Program-made: the position numbers and the translations under genes | Source of the DNA: Ctena decussata | Lineage: Eukaryota; Mollusca; Bivalvia; Lucinida; Lucinidae | Assembly: GCA_963989385.1 (NCBI GenBank) | Contig: OZ022501.1 | Coordinates: 72,001-136,000 of the forward strand | Length of the DNA stretch: 64,000 bases | Direction: 5' to 3' | Notes under the pieces: model-generated | Told to the model about the DNA's origin: nothing | What the model saw: only the letters and a program-made list of their open reading frames with translations | Database searches by the model: none | Shown: one piece after another, positions 12,011 to 22,064 of the stretch | Numbering within the stretch: position 1 is the stretch's first letter | Layout: each line of letters begins with the position of its first letter

Positions 12011-12890
12011 ATGAGTGTGGAAGATGATGAAGATTTCTGCAAGAAGCTGGTGGAACAGTCTTCAAAGATAATTGCAAAAGAAATTGCGAAGCGGACAAAA
12101 CAGATCACCATAGAAAGGAAAGAGAGAGAGAAACTGGAGGCAAGAGTGAAGGAGATGGAAACGGAGTTAGCGACAGCCAGAGGTGACAGGGCCACGCTCC
12201 AAGGCGACATACAAGCACTACAATACCAACAGGTTGGGTGTACCTGCAAGAATGATCTCTTTTAGGCATTCAGTGCCGCTTTGGTTGCTGTAACGCCCAT
12301 GGAGACAGGTGTTCAAGATTATGGATTTGCTGTTGGAACAGACTTCGTACAACTTATGAATCAGTATCCGGCTGCTGATTCCGTTCCTTCATATCAGGTC
12401 TCCCAAGTGTTTGACACTCCTTACAGGCAACTCGTGTAACAGCTACTGCTACTGTACGGTCGACGCCGGTAATTTCGGGTGCTTCAAAAAAGCGTCGACG
12501 CATAGAAGCCACATCACAATACATAACAGATATTGAACTTGTCTCACAAAATCTCAAAGATAAAATAAAACCATACTATAAGCCAAACCCCATGGCTTCC
12601 CAGGACCTCATGAATGACGTGCAAAGAGCTTTCATAAAGTTTAAAGCTGAACAAGTCCATAAAAGCGGGAGAGTACAACTGCTGGTTTCATTCAGTCCAT
12701 CGTTCATGAGTGCACAGAAGAGCATCTGTGGTCTGCTGACTTTAATCCCAGAGGAAGTTCCGGATCATTTGAAGATTACCTGGCTGACAGGATTAAGAAT
12801 GAAAGAAAAGTACTTAGGCGTGTTTACGAACTGTTTAATCAGCAAAAACAGGTTGAACAATTCCTGGATGAGTCGCTAAAAGAAGATTAA
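12011..12890 (+). CDS. Putative four-exon coiled-coil protein with mini-introns
   Basis: I do not recognise this protein. A 258-codon frame can be read in four phase-0 blocks: 12011-12232 (74 codons), 12266-12397 (44), 12427-12654 (76) and 12696-12890 (64 plus TAA). The gaps of 33, 29 and 41 bp each start with GT and end with AG, and the first contains an in-frame stop. A good acceptor (polypyrimidine then TTTTACAG, 12001-12008) precedes the first ATG, so upstream exons or a 5' UTR intron are possible. Block 1 has an acidic start (SVEDDED) and then a long charged helix with heptad character, about residues 20-72. Block 3 has a KKRRR cluster that could be a nuclear localisation signal. Block 4 is Glu/Lys/Arg-rich and probably helical (FEDYLADRIKNERKVLRRVY). 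Introns this short are abnormal for animals. A frame-shifted pseudogene, or fewer and longer introns that skip block 2, are alternatives. Confidence 0.5.
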
Positions 12891-13309
12891 CAATCTTAAA
12901 AAACTGGACAAATGTACTAAGGATTCGGACCATGGATTTATGCAGTTAATTGGAACAATGATTTTCTGTGATTTTACATTGTGATAGATTGTAACAATCA
13001 TTTTCAATCAGGAATTATAAGCATATCTGTGATAGCCTTAAATGCAGAAAAAGGAGTGTGGCGTGTAAATATATAAAGCTTTTCTGTGATATAAATTCAA
13101 ACTCATGATTACAAGTGATTTAAAATTCTTATTAATAGTTTGTGACAATCGTTTCAAATCTGTTAAACTAAGCATATCTGTGATAGCCATTTATTTACAG
13201 AAAAAAGACTGTGGCATGTGAACATTAAGCTTATCTGTGATAGCCAAAAAGACAGAAAAAAGACTATGGCATGTAAATAGAAGCTAATCTGTGATACAAA
13301 CAAGTAGCT
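12891..13309. repeat. Short irregular repeat, ATCTGTGATAGCC family
   Basis: The words AAGCATATCTGTGATAGCC, CAGAAAAAAGACTGTGGCAT and GTAAATA recur three to four times at irregular spacing (about 13024, 13171, 13232 and 13290). The block around 13090-13160 resembles 22011-22085, so the Helitron-like element at 13310 lies inside this repeated sequence. Confidence 0.75.
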
Positions 13310-15452
13310 TAAGGGCAACAACCGCTCACCTGAGTTATAAAATGTAAGCTTCCAGCTCAGGTAAGCTAATAAACAGGCTGCAATTCTATAGGATTCGATG
13401 ACCCCATGGGGTGTGGCAAGTTTGAACCCCAGGGTTTAGATTGGCAGGATTTATGTAGAGGACCACTATACACTGCAACACACTAAATACATAAGGTCTT
13501 GGCCTTATGGTTTCATAGAAGAAGTTTTGAAGAAGGTTCTTTAGCTATATAGCTCTATATAAACAAACAAGCCCCTAGGGTGTGGCCAGTTTGGCCCTCA
13601 GGTGCTTGACTGGCAGAATTTATGCAGGGGATCCCTAGACATTGCTGAATACTAAATATGTAAGCTCTGGGCCTCATGGTTTAAGAGAAGAAGATTTCTA
13701 AAGTCTTTCCCATTTTAGTCTATGGGAGCAGCATGGCCAATTTGGACCCCAAGGGGCATGGTTGGTAGGATTTAAGTTGGAGACCACTAAACGTTGCTAC
13801 ATATATACTAAAGAAGTTAGCTGTGGGCCACATGGTTTAAGAGAAGAAGATTTTTAAAGATTTTCCCATTGTTAGTCTATGGGGAACTAATGACCCCCGG
13901 GGCGTGGCCAGTTTGGACTCCAGGGGCATGGTTGGCAGGATTTATTTAGGGGACCACTAGACATTGCTTCTTGCTACATATATACGCTCTTGGCCTCATG
14001 GTTACAGAGAAGAATTTTTTTTAAATTTTCCCATTGTAAGTCTATGGGAGCTTATGACCCCCTGGGTGTGGCCAATTTGCACCACAGGGTCATGGTTGGG
14101 AAGATTTATGTAGGGGACCACTAGACATTGCTATATGCTACACATATATGCTGTGGGCCTCATGGTTTCAAAGAAGAAGATTTTTCAAGATTTTCTCATT
14201 GTAAGTCTATGGGAGCCTTTGACTCCCGGGGCGTGGCCAATTTGGACCCCAGGGGCATGGTTTGCAGGATTTATGTAGGGGACCTCTAGACATTGCGTCA
14301 TGCTACATATATAAGGTCTGGGCCTCATGGTTTCAGAGAAGGTTTTTTTCATAGATTTTCTCTTTGTAAGTCTATGAGAGCTAATGGCCCCCTGGGGCGT
14401 GGCCAATTTGGGCCCCAGGGGCATGGTTGACAGAATTCATGTGGGGAAACTACTAGACATTGCTACGTACCAAATATATATGCCCTGGGCCTCATGGTTT
14501 CAGAGAAGAAGATTTTTTAAAAAAAATTCCCATTTTGAGTCTATGGGAGCTAATGACCCTTGGGGAGTGACCAGTTTGGACCCCAGAGGCTTGATTGAGA
14601 GGATTTATGTAGGGGACCACTAAACATTGCTACATACTATATATATAAGCTCTGGGCCTCATGGCTCCAGAGAAGAAGATTTTTGAAGGTTCTTCAGCTA
14701 TATAGTTATATATAAACAAATGACCCCCTGGGGTGTGGCAATTTGTGTCCCAGGGGCATGGGTGGCAGGATTTTAGTAGGGGATCACTAGACATTGATCC
14801 TTGCTATATATACAAGCTATGGGCCTCATGGTTTCAGAGAAGAAGATTTTTTAAGATTTTCCCATTGTAAGTCTATTGCAGCTAATGACCCCCCGGGGCG
14901 TAGCCAATTTGGGCCACAGGAGCATGGTTGGCAGGATTTATGTAGGGGACTATCAGACATTGGTACATACTAAATATGTAAGCTCTGGGCCTCATGGTTT
15001 CGGAGAAGAAGATTTTTGAAGTTATTCCCATTATAAGTCTATGGAAGCTTATGACACCGGGGGATTGCCCAATTTTGACCCCTGAGGCTTGGTTTGGAGG
15101 ATTTATGTAGGGGACCACTAAACATTGGTACATACTATATATATAAGCTCTGGGCCTCATGGTTTCAGTGAAGAAGATTTTTTTTAAATATTTCCCATTA
15201 TGAGTCTATGGGAGCTAATGACCCCTGGGGAGTGACCAGTTTGGACCCCAGAGGCTTGATTGGGAGGATTTATGTAGGGGACCACTAAACATTGCTACAT
15301 ACTATATATATAAGCTCTGGGCCTCATGGCTCCAGAGAAGAAGATTTACGAAGGTTCTTAAGCTATATCGCTATATATAAAGAAATGACCCCCTGGGGCG
15401 TGGCCATTTGGAGTCCCAGGAGCATGGGTGGCAGAATTTTAGAAGGGGATCA
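13310..15452. mobile_element. Pearl/HINE-type element, left part, 165-bp core repeats
   Basis: A terminal segment with a GCTCACCTGAG / CTCAGGTAAGC inverted pair (13324-13366) is followed by about 12.5 tandem monomers of 160-168 bp. Landmarks ATTTATGTAGGGGACCACTA fall near 13450, 13612, 13773, 13936, 14100, 14263, 14430, 14597, 14766, 14932, 15097 and 15264. Monomers contain GACCCCCTGGGGCGTGGCCA, CATGCTACATAC-type words and TTTTCCCATTGTAAGTCTAT. This order matches what I recall of the bivalve BIV160/DTHS3/Cg170 satellites carried by non-autonomous Helitron-like 'pearl' elements. The array is cut by copy A of the segmental duplication and resumes at 21351. All frames in it are repeat translations. 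Confidence 0.75.
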
Positions 15453-15860
15453 CTTATATTTTTATTTTTATTTGGGTATTGAATCCTCATTAGTGACCCT
15501 GGCAAAAAGAGCAAATTTTAGTTGGTGGGGAATGTTGTAATGGAGACAAAATATTTTAAACTTGTTGAAGTTATCTATCATTAGTTAACTTTGGTGTTTC
15601 AACCCTTGAAATTCTACTAAGGGCGCATGTTTCAACAAATATAAGACTGAGTGTCATTGTGTTCAGAGGCACGAATTTGCTATATTATGTTTATTATTTT
15701 AGAGTGTCTTTATGGTTGAAGACACAATACTGCAATATGAGTGTCACTGTGTTTGGTGGCACAAATATCTTTATAAGAAATACACACCATTTTAGGTGCA
15801 ATGTTTCCGAGTGTCTATGAGCTATGAGGCATATATTCCTTCAATCTTGAACTTATTTTC

Positions 15861-16946
15861 CTAAAGTCTCTTTGCATCTCGCTCGAATGCATCTGCACTC
15901 AGCTTTGGAAACACTGCTCCACCTGCAATGCATCCCGACACGGGATTGAATCGGGTGAGTGGCCTTCGATGTGGACTATCGACATACAATTGCACAAACC
16001 GCAATCTATCTGGCTGCTTCACTATTTGTCGTAGGTTGGGGGAAATATCCATTAATTTACTATCAAGATTACTTTGATAACATACACAATCTCTGAACGA
16101 CAGACAGCTGTGTAATACGCCTCGTTCACCAACGATGCCTTGTATTCCAGCACGGGACCATATCAGTTCCATTTCGTCGGATGAAATGTCAATAGCACAA
16201 TGTATCGTCATATTTTTAATGTGTTCTACTTTGAAATTAGTCAAAGAGACACCACCTGCTGATTTATCTCCAAAACGAAAACAAAAGTTTATAAACTCAA
16301 AATTACGATCTATTTCAGCTTCTTCAATACTTCTCTGGAACTCATTTAAGATCACACTACTGTCATCCGGCAAAACAAATATTTTTCTAACATCGTTCAA
16401 GTCATTCTTTGCTAGAGTTCGACCTATAAGATCCTTTGCACTGAAAAGATTACGTTGAAATTTTGAACGTACTCTCTCAAAATATTCACAAGACATTTCT
16501 CGGTAAGCTTCTTTTGTTAATTCCTTGGTAGAACTAACTACACGGGGTATAACGCCGACCCAGCCTTCCCATCCACATTCATAGAACAGTCGAAATCCAA
16601 GGCTTTTTCGAAAGTTAGACAACTGTCGTTCAGAGTATTTGCTGAGATCAATGTGCTTTTTCAGTAAGGAATAAATTTCACGAGGAAAATTATTGCACAC
16701 TGTCATGTGTCTCACTGGCATGTCAACAGCATGCCACTTATTTAGTTCTAAAACACATCCATCAACGTCCGGAAGGAATTTTAAAAATGTATCGTGTTCT
16801 GCATCATTTGCTGTTGAACCACGAACACAAACGGGGTTCTCTCTATGTATGAATGATTCCACATTGCCATGAGCATTAAAAAGATGCTGAAAGTTTCCAT
16901 TTTCCTCCATTACTTCAAAAAGGCCGTCATCATCTTGATCTTCCAT
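15861..16946 (-). pseudogene. Large unrecognised protein, copy A, C-terminally truncated
   Basis: This is an uninterrupted 361-residue frame starting MEDQDDDGLFEV with a very acidic N-terminus. I do not recognise its family. The body is rich in Phe, Arg and Cys (for example NKWHAVDMPVRH, FRLFYECGWEGWVGVIPRVV, LSFRDCVCYQSN, SGCIAGGAVFPKL) with no membrane segment or signal peptide. The start is preceded by TTTGCAG nine bases upstream of the ATG, a plausible splice acceptor, so the ATG may follow a 5' UTR intron. The frame runs into the 1.65-kb deletion at 15869 and stops two residues later, where copy B continues for about 130 more residues in the same frame. Copy A is therefore truncated, although its first 359 codons are intact, unlike those of copy B. 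Confidence 0.75.
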
Positions 16947-17029
16947 CTTCTAGTCTGCAAAGACACAGAATATCAATTTAATTGTCCTTCTGCTTAAAGT
17001 GTAATGATTATAGTATGGTACTAGGGCTC
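16947..17029. promoter_or_regulatory. Upstream region of the large frame with likely splice acceptor
   Basis: On the - strand, TTCTGTGTCTTTGCAG lies just upstream of ACTAGAAGATGG, and the same element is conserved in copy B as TTCTGTGTATTTGCAG (about 31672-31687). A pyrimidine-rich tract ending in CAG next to the first ATG suggests an intron in the 5' leader. No TATA-like promoter is assigned. Confidence 0.4.
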
Positions 17030-18190
17030 ATCATTGGAAACGGTAGGGTGTGCTAAGTTGAGTTGAGTTAAGTCTTTAGTTCACTTCCAGCCAAATAGGC
17101 ATCTCTGGTATATGAGTTGGCATTTTAAGTAATGATAAATGTTGTTTTCAAGTCTGTAAAATGCAGTTTATCTAGATTTTAAAAAGTGAGATACAGGTGG
17201 GTCATGGTCAACGACCACCAACAGACAACTGGTCAACTCAAGTTATGTTGCTAATCCAGTAATGGTTGGTATAATGGTTAGGGGAATCATCGTAGAATGT
17301 TTGATGTTAACTGGGTAAAGGTTGATGCATAGTTGGTTAAGGAGGGTGAACATCTGGGTTTACCTACAGTCAAATGGTAGATTAGTAAAAGTATTAAGGT
17401 AAATGGATAGTGTACAAGTAAGGGTAATCATTGGAAAATTTTGGATTTTAACTGGGTAATAGTTGGTAAGTAGTGGGTAAAGGTCGGTTAGCGTTAGTCC
17501 AAAGTGGGTTAAGCTTGGTTGACAGTCAGTTTACTTACAGCCAAAGGATAAACTGTAGTTAAAGCGTTATGTTAATGGTTGGTGTAAAGGTAAGGGTAAA
17601 CATTCTAGAATGTCAGATGTTAAACGAATTAAGGTTGGTTCACATTTGGTTTACCTACAATCAAAAGGTAAATCCTAGTGGAGGTATTTAGGTAATGGTT
17701 GGTGTAAAGGTAAGGTCAAAAGTTTTGTGTTAGTGGGTTAAGGTGGGTTATCATTACGGTTTACCTACAGTCAATAAAAAAGCTCTAGTGAAGATGTAAG
17801 GGTAAGGGTTGCGGTTCAGGTAATGGTAAACATTTGTAAATGTTGGATGTTCACTGAGTAAATGATATTGTTTAATATGTTATGCAGGGATTACACCTTG
17901 GTTTACCTAAATCAAATGGTTAACCCTAGTAAAGGTGTAAGGTTAAGGTTTTTGATAATATTAATGATAAGTTTTTGTGAATAATGGATGCTCACGGGAT
18001 AAAAATGGTGGGAAGTTTTATGGTGGGTTAACATTTGGATTTACCTATAATCAAATGGAAAACTTAGTAAAGGTGATAGGGTAATGGTTATAAAAAAGGT
18101 TCGTTGGTGTAAAATGGGATATTGTTGGTTAACATCTAGGTTTAGCATCTATACTCAAAAGGGTAAGTAAACTCAATAAAGGTGTTAGGG
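17030..18190 (+). repeat. 71-bp-type satellite, long-unit variant, copy A
   Basis: This is a diverged satellite with AACATCTGGGTTTACCTACA and GTCAAATGGTA words, plus an extra element of the form GTAAACATT-GAATGT-GGATGTTAACTGG-GTAAAGGTTG, giving units of roughly 140 bp. The same variant occurs inverted at 25796-27980. Copy B carries it at about 31740-32516 and 33222-33620. Confidence 0.85.
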
Positions 18191-19299
18191 ATATTTGACA
18201 GCTCGATGAGAAAATGTCTCAAGTACAAGTTTCAGTGTCTGACTAACTGCAAAACAACACATAATTTTATAAAAGAGTCAATATCTTAAACTTATCGAAG
18301 TGGGGTTGGTTATCAAAAAACATTAGTTACCCACTAAATTTACAACACTAGTCCATTTTACAGTGTTGCAAACTTGTAGGGCAGCCCATGTTTCTGATCC
18401 CCTGATAGACTGAACACAAATCCGCCCGGAGTCGTTATTAGCAGTGGGAAGTGGTGATGACCCTGTTCATCTATGCTCAATTACTCTATATTACCAAGGG
18501 GTGCCATAACCACATAACCTCCCAGACAGACATTATTGTGGGACAGGACAAGCAGGTTAGCGATATTGCCGTTTGTTGACACCTGTTGGGATCCAACTGC
18601 AAGACAAAATTTTGAAAGATATGTCAAAACGAAATTTTCCGTCAAAGGCACTATTAACTAATGTTTGCCCACCTTAAGTGTTGTGTAGGTTTGTGCAGCT
18701 CAAAAAGTAAAATAGTCTCTAACTATTGTATATTTTCCTCAACATATCAATTTGGGCAAATTCAAATAGTTATCTATGACCAATATTACCTACTGATTGT
18801 TCAAGATATTTCCCTCCCTTAGATTGATGTGAGGATTAACAAATATAAACCAGGCCGATCCTTGCTTTCATTATGAAGATCCATCATGCAGTCCAAACAT
18901 TACTCAAACGCGTCAATGCAATGTACTGCGAATATTAATGGTTGTAAAAATGACAATTTTCAGTTCAATCTTTTTTTGCTCAAAACACAGATTGTGGATA
19001 CCCGTTAGAACCACCTCAATAAGCCGTTTCATAACGAGTACTCACAAACTATGTTTTAGAGCAAAAATAAGAAAAAAATGTATACCTCTGTAAACCCCAC
19101 TTACTAGATTAAAGTGGGGTGTAAGGGGGTCTACATTACACGGACATGTTAGCATTATGCATAGGACAAAATACACTTGTTTGCTGGATGAGGCTCAATA
19201 ATGCCATAATGTATATGGAATTCACACATTAGCAAGATCGTCTTTAATAAAAAATATACAAAAACACAAATCAAAAGAAATCTTAATGTAGACCAATAT
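18191..19299. other. Unique spacer between the large frame and the RING exon, copy A
   Basis: About 1.1 kb of non-repeat AT-rich DNA is conserved in copy B (33621-34734). It holds a hairpin at 19094-19120 (ACCCCACTT against AAGTGGGGT) that is also present in copy B near 34531-34556. No coding frame is supported on either strand. Confidence 0.7.
19243..19248 (-). terminator. Poly(A) signal ATTAAA of RING gene, copy A
   Basis: TTTAAT on the + strand reads ATTAAA on the - strand, 52 bp downstream of the RING stop codon. Copy B has the canonical AATAAA at the equivalent place (34678-34683). ATTAAA is the commonest functional variant, so polyadenylation may survive in both copies. Confidence 0.65.
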
Positions 19300-19514
19300 T
19301 CATTGTCTGCTCATTGTTCGGCATCTCTGGCATCGTTCTCTTGACTGTAACATACATGGTGACTGTAGACTGCTTATTGTCAATAATTGCCTGGCACAGG
19401 AAAGGCACACATAGTGTTTACACATGCATTTTATAGCTGTTTCACGCTTCATTATACTCCTACAAACGTGACACACAGGCCTGCCTCGTCCTGACATTCT
19501 CATATATACATTTC
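19300..19514 (-). CDS. C3HC4 RING-finger terminal exon, copy A
   Basis: A compact RING domain spans most of the exon: CHVC, then 13 residues, then C-K-H, YV, CLSC, 21 residues, and CQRC. This gives all eight zinc ligands in C3HC4 order with the spacing expected of an E3 ubiquitin ligase RING. The protein ends with CQRCRTMSRQ and a stop. The - strand sequence CTATTTGTCCGTTTCAG precedes GAAATG, a strong splice acceptor, so the coding start at 19527 is probably intronic and upstream exons are needed. The poly(A) signal is 52 bp past the stop. Copy B (34735-34949) is intact with two substitutions (Arg to Lys, Met to Lys) outside the zinc ligands. An alternative role without the missing exons cannot be judged. 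Confidence 0.7.
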
Positions 19515-19689
19515 CTGAAACGGACAAATAGGGTAACGGTAATGTTTGATATTGAGTATAACAGTTGCATACTAGGGCTCTGGTAAGTATTGGTTAAGGT
19601 AAGCTTTCGGGCTAGCAATATTGTTGAAATTTGGTTCTGCATACACCAGTTTCTATTCATTGCAAAGCTGTTTCTTTAATTGGAGAATC
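19515..19689. other. Region upstream of the RING exon, copy A
   Basis: The acceptor AG lies at 19515-19516 on the - strand. The rest is non-repeat DNA with a 66-residue frame that shows no domain and overlaps the presumed intron. It is conserved in copy B (34950-35124). Confidence 0.4.
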
Positions 19690-21350
19690 ATGGTGTCTTA
19701 GGGTTGGTGTAAAGTGGATGTAGGTGGGTCTATATTGGGGTTCACCTCCAGTAAAATGGCAAACTCGATTACAGGTGTTAGCATAAAGATAATGGTGGAG
19801 GTTGGTATAAACAATTGAGATGTAAACTCTAGTAAAGTTGTTAGTGTAATGGAAATGGTACAGATTATACATCTTTACTCTGATAAAGGTGTTAGGGTAA
19901 TGGTTATGGTGCAGGCAATACATCCGTGTTAACATACAGTCAAATGGTAAACTCTTGTAAAAGTGTAAGGGTACGGTGCGGTGCGGTATGGTTGCGGTGG
20001 GAAAACATCTGAGTTTACCTACAGTCACATGGTAAACTCTAGTAAAGTTGATAGTGTACTGGAAAATGGTACAGGTTATACACCTGGGTTAACCTGCAGT
20101 CAAATGGTGAACTGTAGTAAAGTTGTAAAGGTAATGGTTCTGGAAGGATAGCATCTGGGTTTACCCACAGCCAAATGGTAAACTGTAGTAAAGGTGTTTG
20201 TGTAATGGTCATGGTACAAGTATTACATTTGTGTAAACCTTGAATCATACGGTAAACTCTTGTAAAGGTGTAATTGTTACGGTTATAGGGGGATGAAATC
20301 TATGTTTGCGTACAGTCAAATGGAAAACTCTAGTAAATCTGTAAGGGTTATGGTTGTGTAATAACATTTGGGTATTTGGGTTATACTGCAGCCAAATGGT
20401 TGGTTAACTCTAGTTAAAGTGTTGAGGTAATGGTCATGGTACAAGTAAAACACCTGAGTTAAAGTATAGTCAAATGACAAGCTCTAGTAAAGGTGTAAAA
20501 TCAAAAGTTGTGATGGGATAACCTCTTGGTTTACCTACAGTCAAATAGTACACTTAAGTTAAGGTGTTAAGTGAATCGTCATGGTAAAGGTTATACATAG
20601 GCGCTAATCGTAAGGCAAATGGTAAACATTAGTGAAGGGATAAGGGTAATGGCAGTAGAGGGATAACATATATGTTAACCTGCAGTCAAATGGTGAACTC
20701 TAGTAAAAGTGTTATGATAATGTTACAGGTAATACATCTGTGTTAACCTACAGACAAATGGTAAAATACAGTAAAGGTGTAACGGTAATGGTTGCGGTGG
20801 AATAACATCTGGGTTTACCTACAGTTACATGGTAAAGTCTAGTAAAGGTGTTACGGTAATGGTTACGGTACAGGTAATACATCTGTGTAAACTAACAGTC
20901 AAATGATAAACTGCATTAAAGGTGTGATTTCTAATGGTTGAGGTGGTATAAAATATGAGTTTTTCTACAGTCCAATGGTAAACTTAAGTAATTGTGTGAG
21001 GGTAGAGTTTATGGTGTAGGTAATACATCTGTGTTAACCCACAGTAAAATGGCAAATTGTAGCAAAAGTAAGGGTTATTTTTGAGGTGAAATATCATCTG
21101 GGTTTACTTATAGCCAAATAGTAAACTCGAGTAGCGATTTTAGTGTTATGGTAATGTCACAAGAACTACATTTGTGTTGACCTAGAGTAAAACGGTAAAC
21201 TGTAGTAAGGGTGTAAAGGTGTAAAGGTAATGAAAAATGTGGGATAACATCTGAGTTTACCTACAGTAAAGTGGTTAACTCTTGTAAGGGTGTTAGGGTA
21301 ATGGTTATTGTACAGGTAATAAATCTGTGTTAACCTACAGTCTAACAGTA
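19690..21350 (+). repeat. 142-bp dimeric satellite, copy A
   Basis: Two 71-bp monomer types alternate: one with GGGATAACATCTGGGTTTAC, the other with GGTACAGGTAATACATCTGT followed by GTTAACCTACAGTC. The pair makes a unit of about 142 bp. The same dimer dominates 35130-37090, 37940-40290, 42200-43130 and 44480-45370. Confidence 0.88.
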
Positions 21351-22010
21351 TGTAGGGGACCACTAAACATTGCTACATACTATATATATAAGCTCTGGGC
21401 CTCATGGTTCCAAAGAAGAAGATTTACGAAGGTTCTTAAGCTATATCGCTATATATAAAGAAATGACCCCCTGAGGCGTGGCCAATTTGAGTCCCAGGAA
21501 CATGGGTGGCAGGATTTTAGTAGGGGATCACTTGATATTGATACATGCTATATATATAAACTATGGGCTTCATGGTTTCAGAGAAGAAGATTTTTTAAGA
21601 TTTTCCCATTGTAAGTCTATGGGAGCTAATGACCCCCGGGGCGTGGCCAATTTGGGCCCCAGGGGCATGGTTGGCAGGATTTATGTAGGGGACTACTAGA
21701 CATTGGAACATACTAAATATGTAAGCTCTGGGCCTCATGGTTTCAGAGAAGAAGATTTTTTAAGATTTTCCCATTATAAGTCTATGGGAGCTATATGTTG
21801 CCATGGCAACCAGAGTTCCAATCCAATCTGCCCTTAAACCTAATGCAGTCAATCCCCCACCCCAACAATGCTACACATAAAATTTGATCAAGATTGGTCT
21901 GCTGGTTTAGGAGATATTGGTGTTTAAAAGTGTGGACGACGACGACGGACGACGTAAGACGGACTACGGACCATGGCTATACTATAAGCTCACCTTGACA
22001 GGTGAGCTAA
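21351..22010. mobile_element. Pearl/HINE-type element, right part with terminal hairpin
   Basis: The 165-bp repeat resumes at 21351 for about 2.6 monomers, followed by about 150 bp of tail with ATGTTGCCATGGCAACCAGA, a GAC/GACG microsatellite (21943-21965) and a terminal hairpin AGCTCACCT-TGAC-AGGTGAGCT (21987-22008). A hairpin close to the 3' terminus is a Helitron hallmark. The left terminus carries the related CTCACCTGAG palindrome. With the left part this is one element of about 2.8 kb, split by copy A. No transposase is encoded, so it is non-autonomous. Confidence 0.75.
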
Positions 22011-22064
22011 AATTCAAGCTCGTGATTCAAAATAATTTAACATTCTGATTGATAAGTTGTGATA

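Larger units (their letters stand above)
15453..21350 (-). repeat. Segmental duplication, copy A
   Basis: This 5.9-kb block matches 28517-36712 almost base for base from TTATATTTTTATTTTTATTT to CAGTCTAACAGTA, by eye about 97% identical. Relative to copy B it lacks 1653 bp (28941-30593 of B, junction at 15869/15870) and the 705-bp retroelement of B. It sits inside a 165-bp satellite array, and about 180 bp of nearly identical array sequence flanks it on both sides (15272-15452 and 21351-21530). It carries the truncated large frame, satellite, a unique spacer, a RING exon and dimeric satellite. Confidence 0.93.

Noticed and set aside
14185..15540. Frames of 79-92 residues over the 165-bp repeats
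   Set aside because: The same peptides recur once per monomer, so they are satellite translations.
16135..16458. 107-residue + strand frame
   Set aside because: Shadow of the large - strand frame in copy A. The equivalent + strand frame in copy B has a similar origin.
18270..18345. Similarity between the spacer and the NFNKFK segment of the large frame
   Set aside because: Only a short AT-rich word (AAACTTATCGAAG-like) is shared, which is too little to claim homology.
15453..21350. Integrated herpes-like or nimavirus-like virus, suggested by the RING gene and telomere location
   Set aside because: No capsid, polymerase or terminase motif is visible, and the large frame matches nothing I can name. 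It is kept only as a possible origin of the module.
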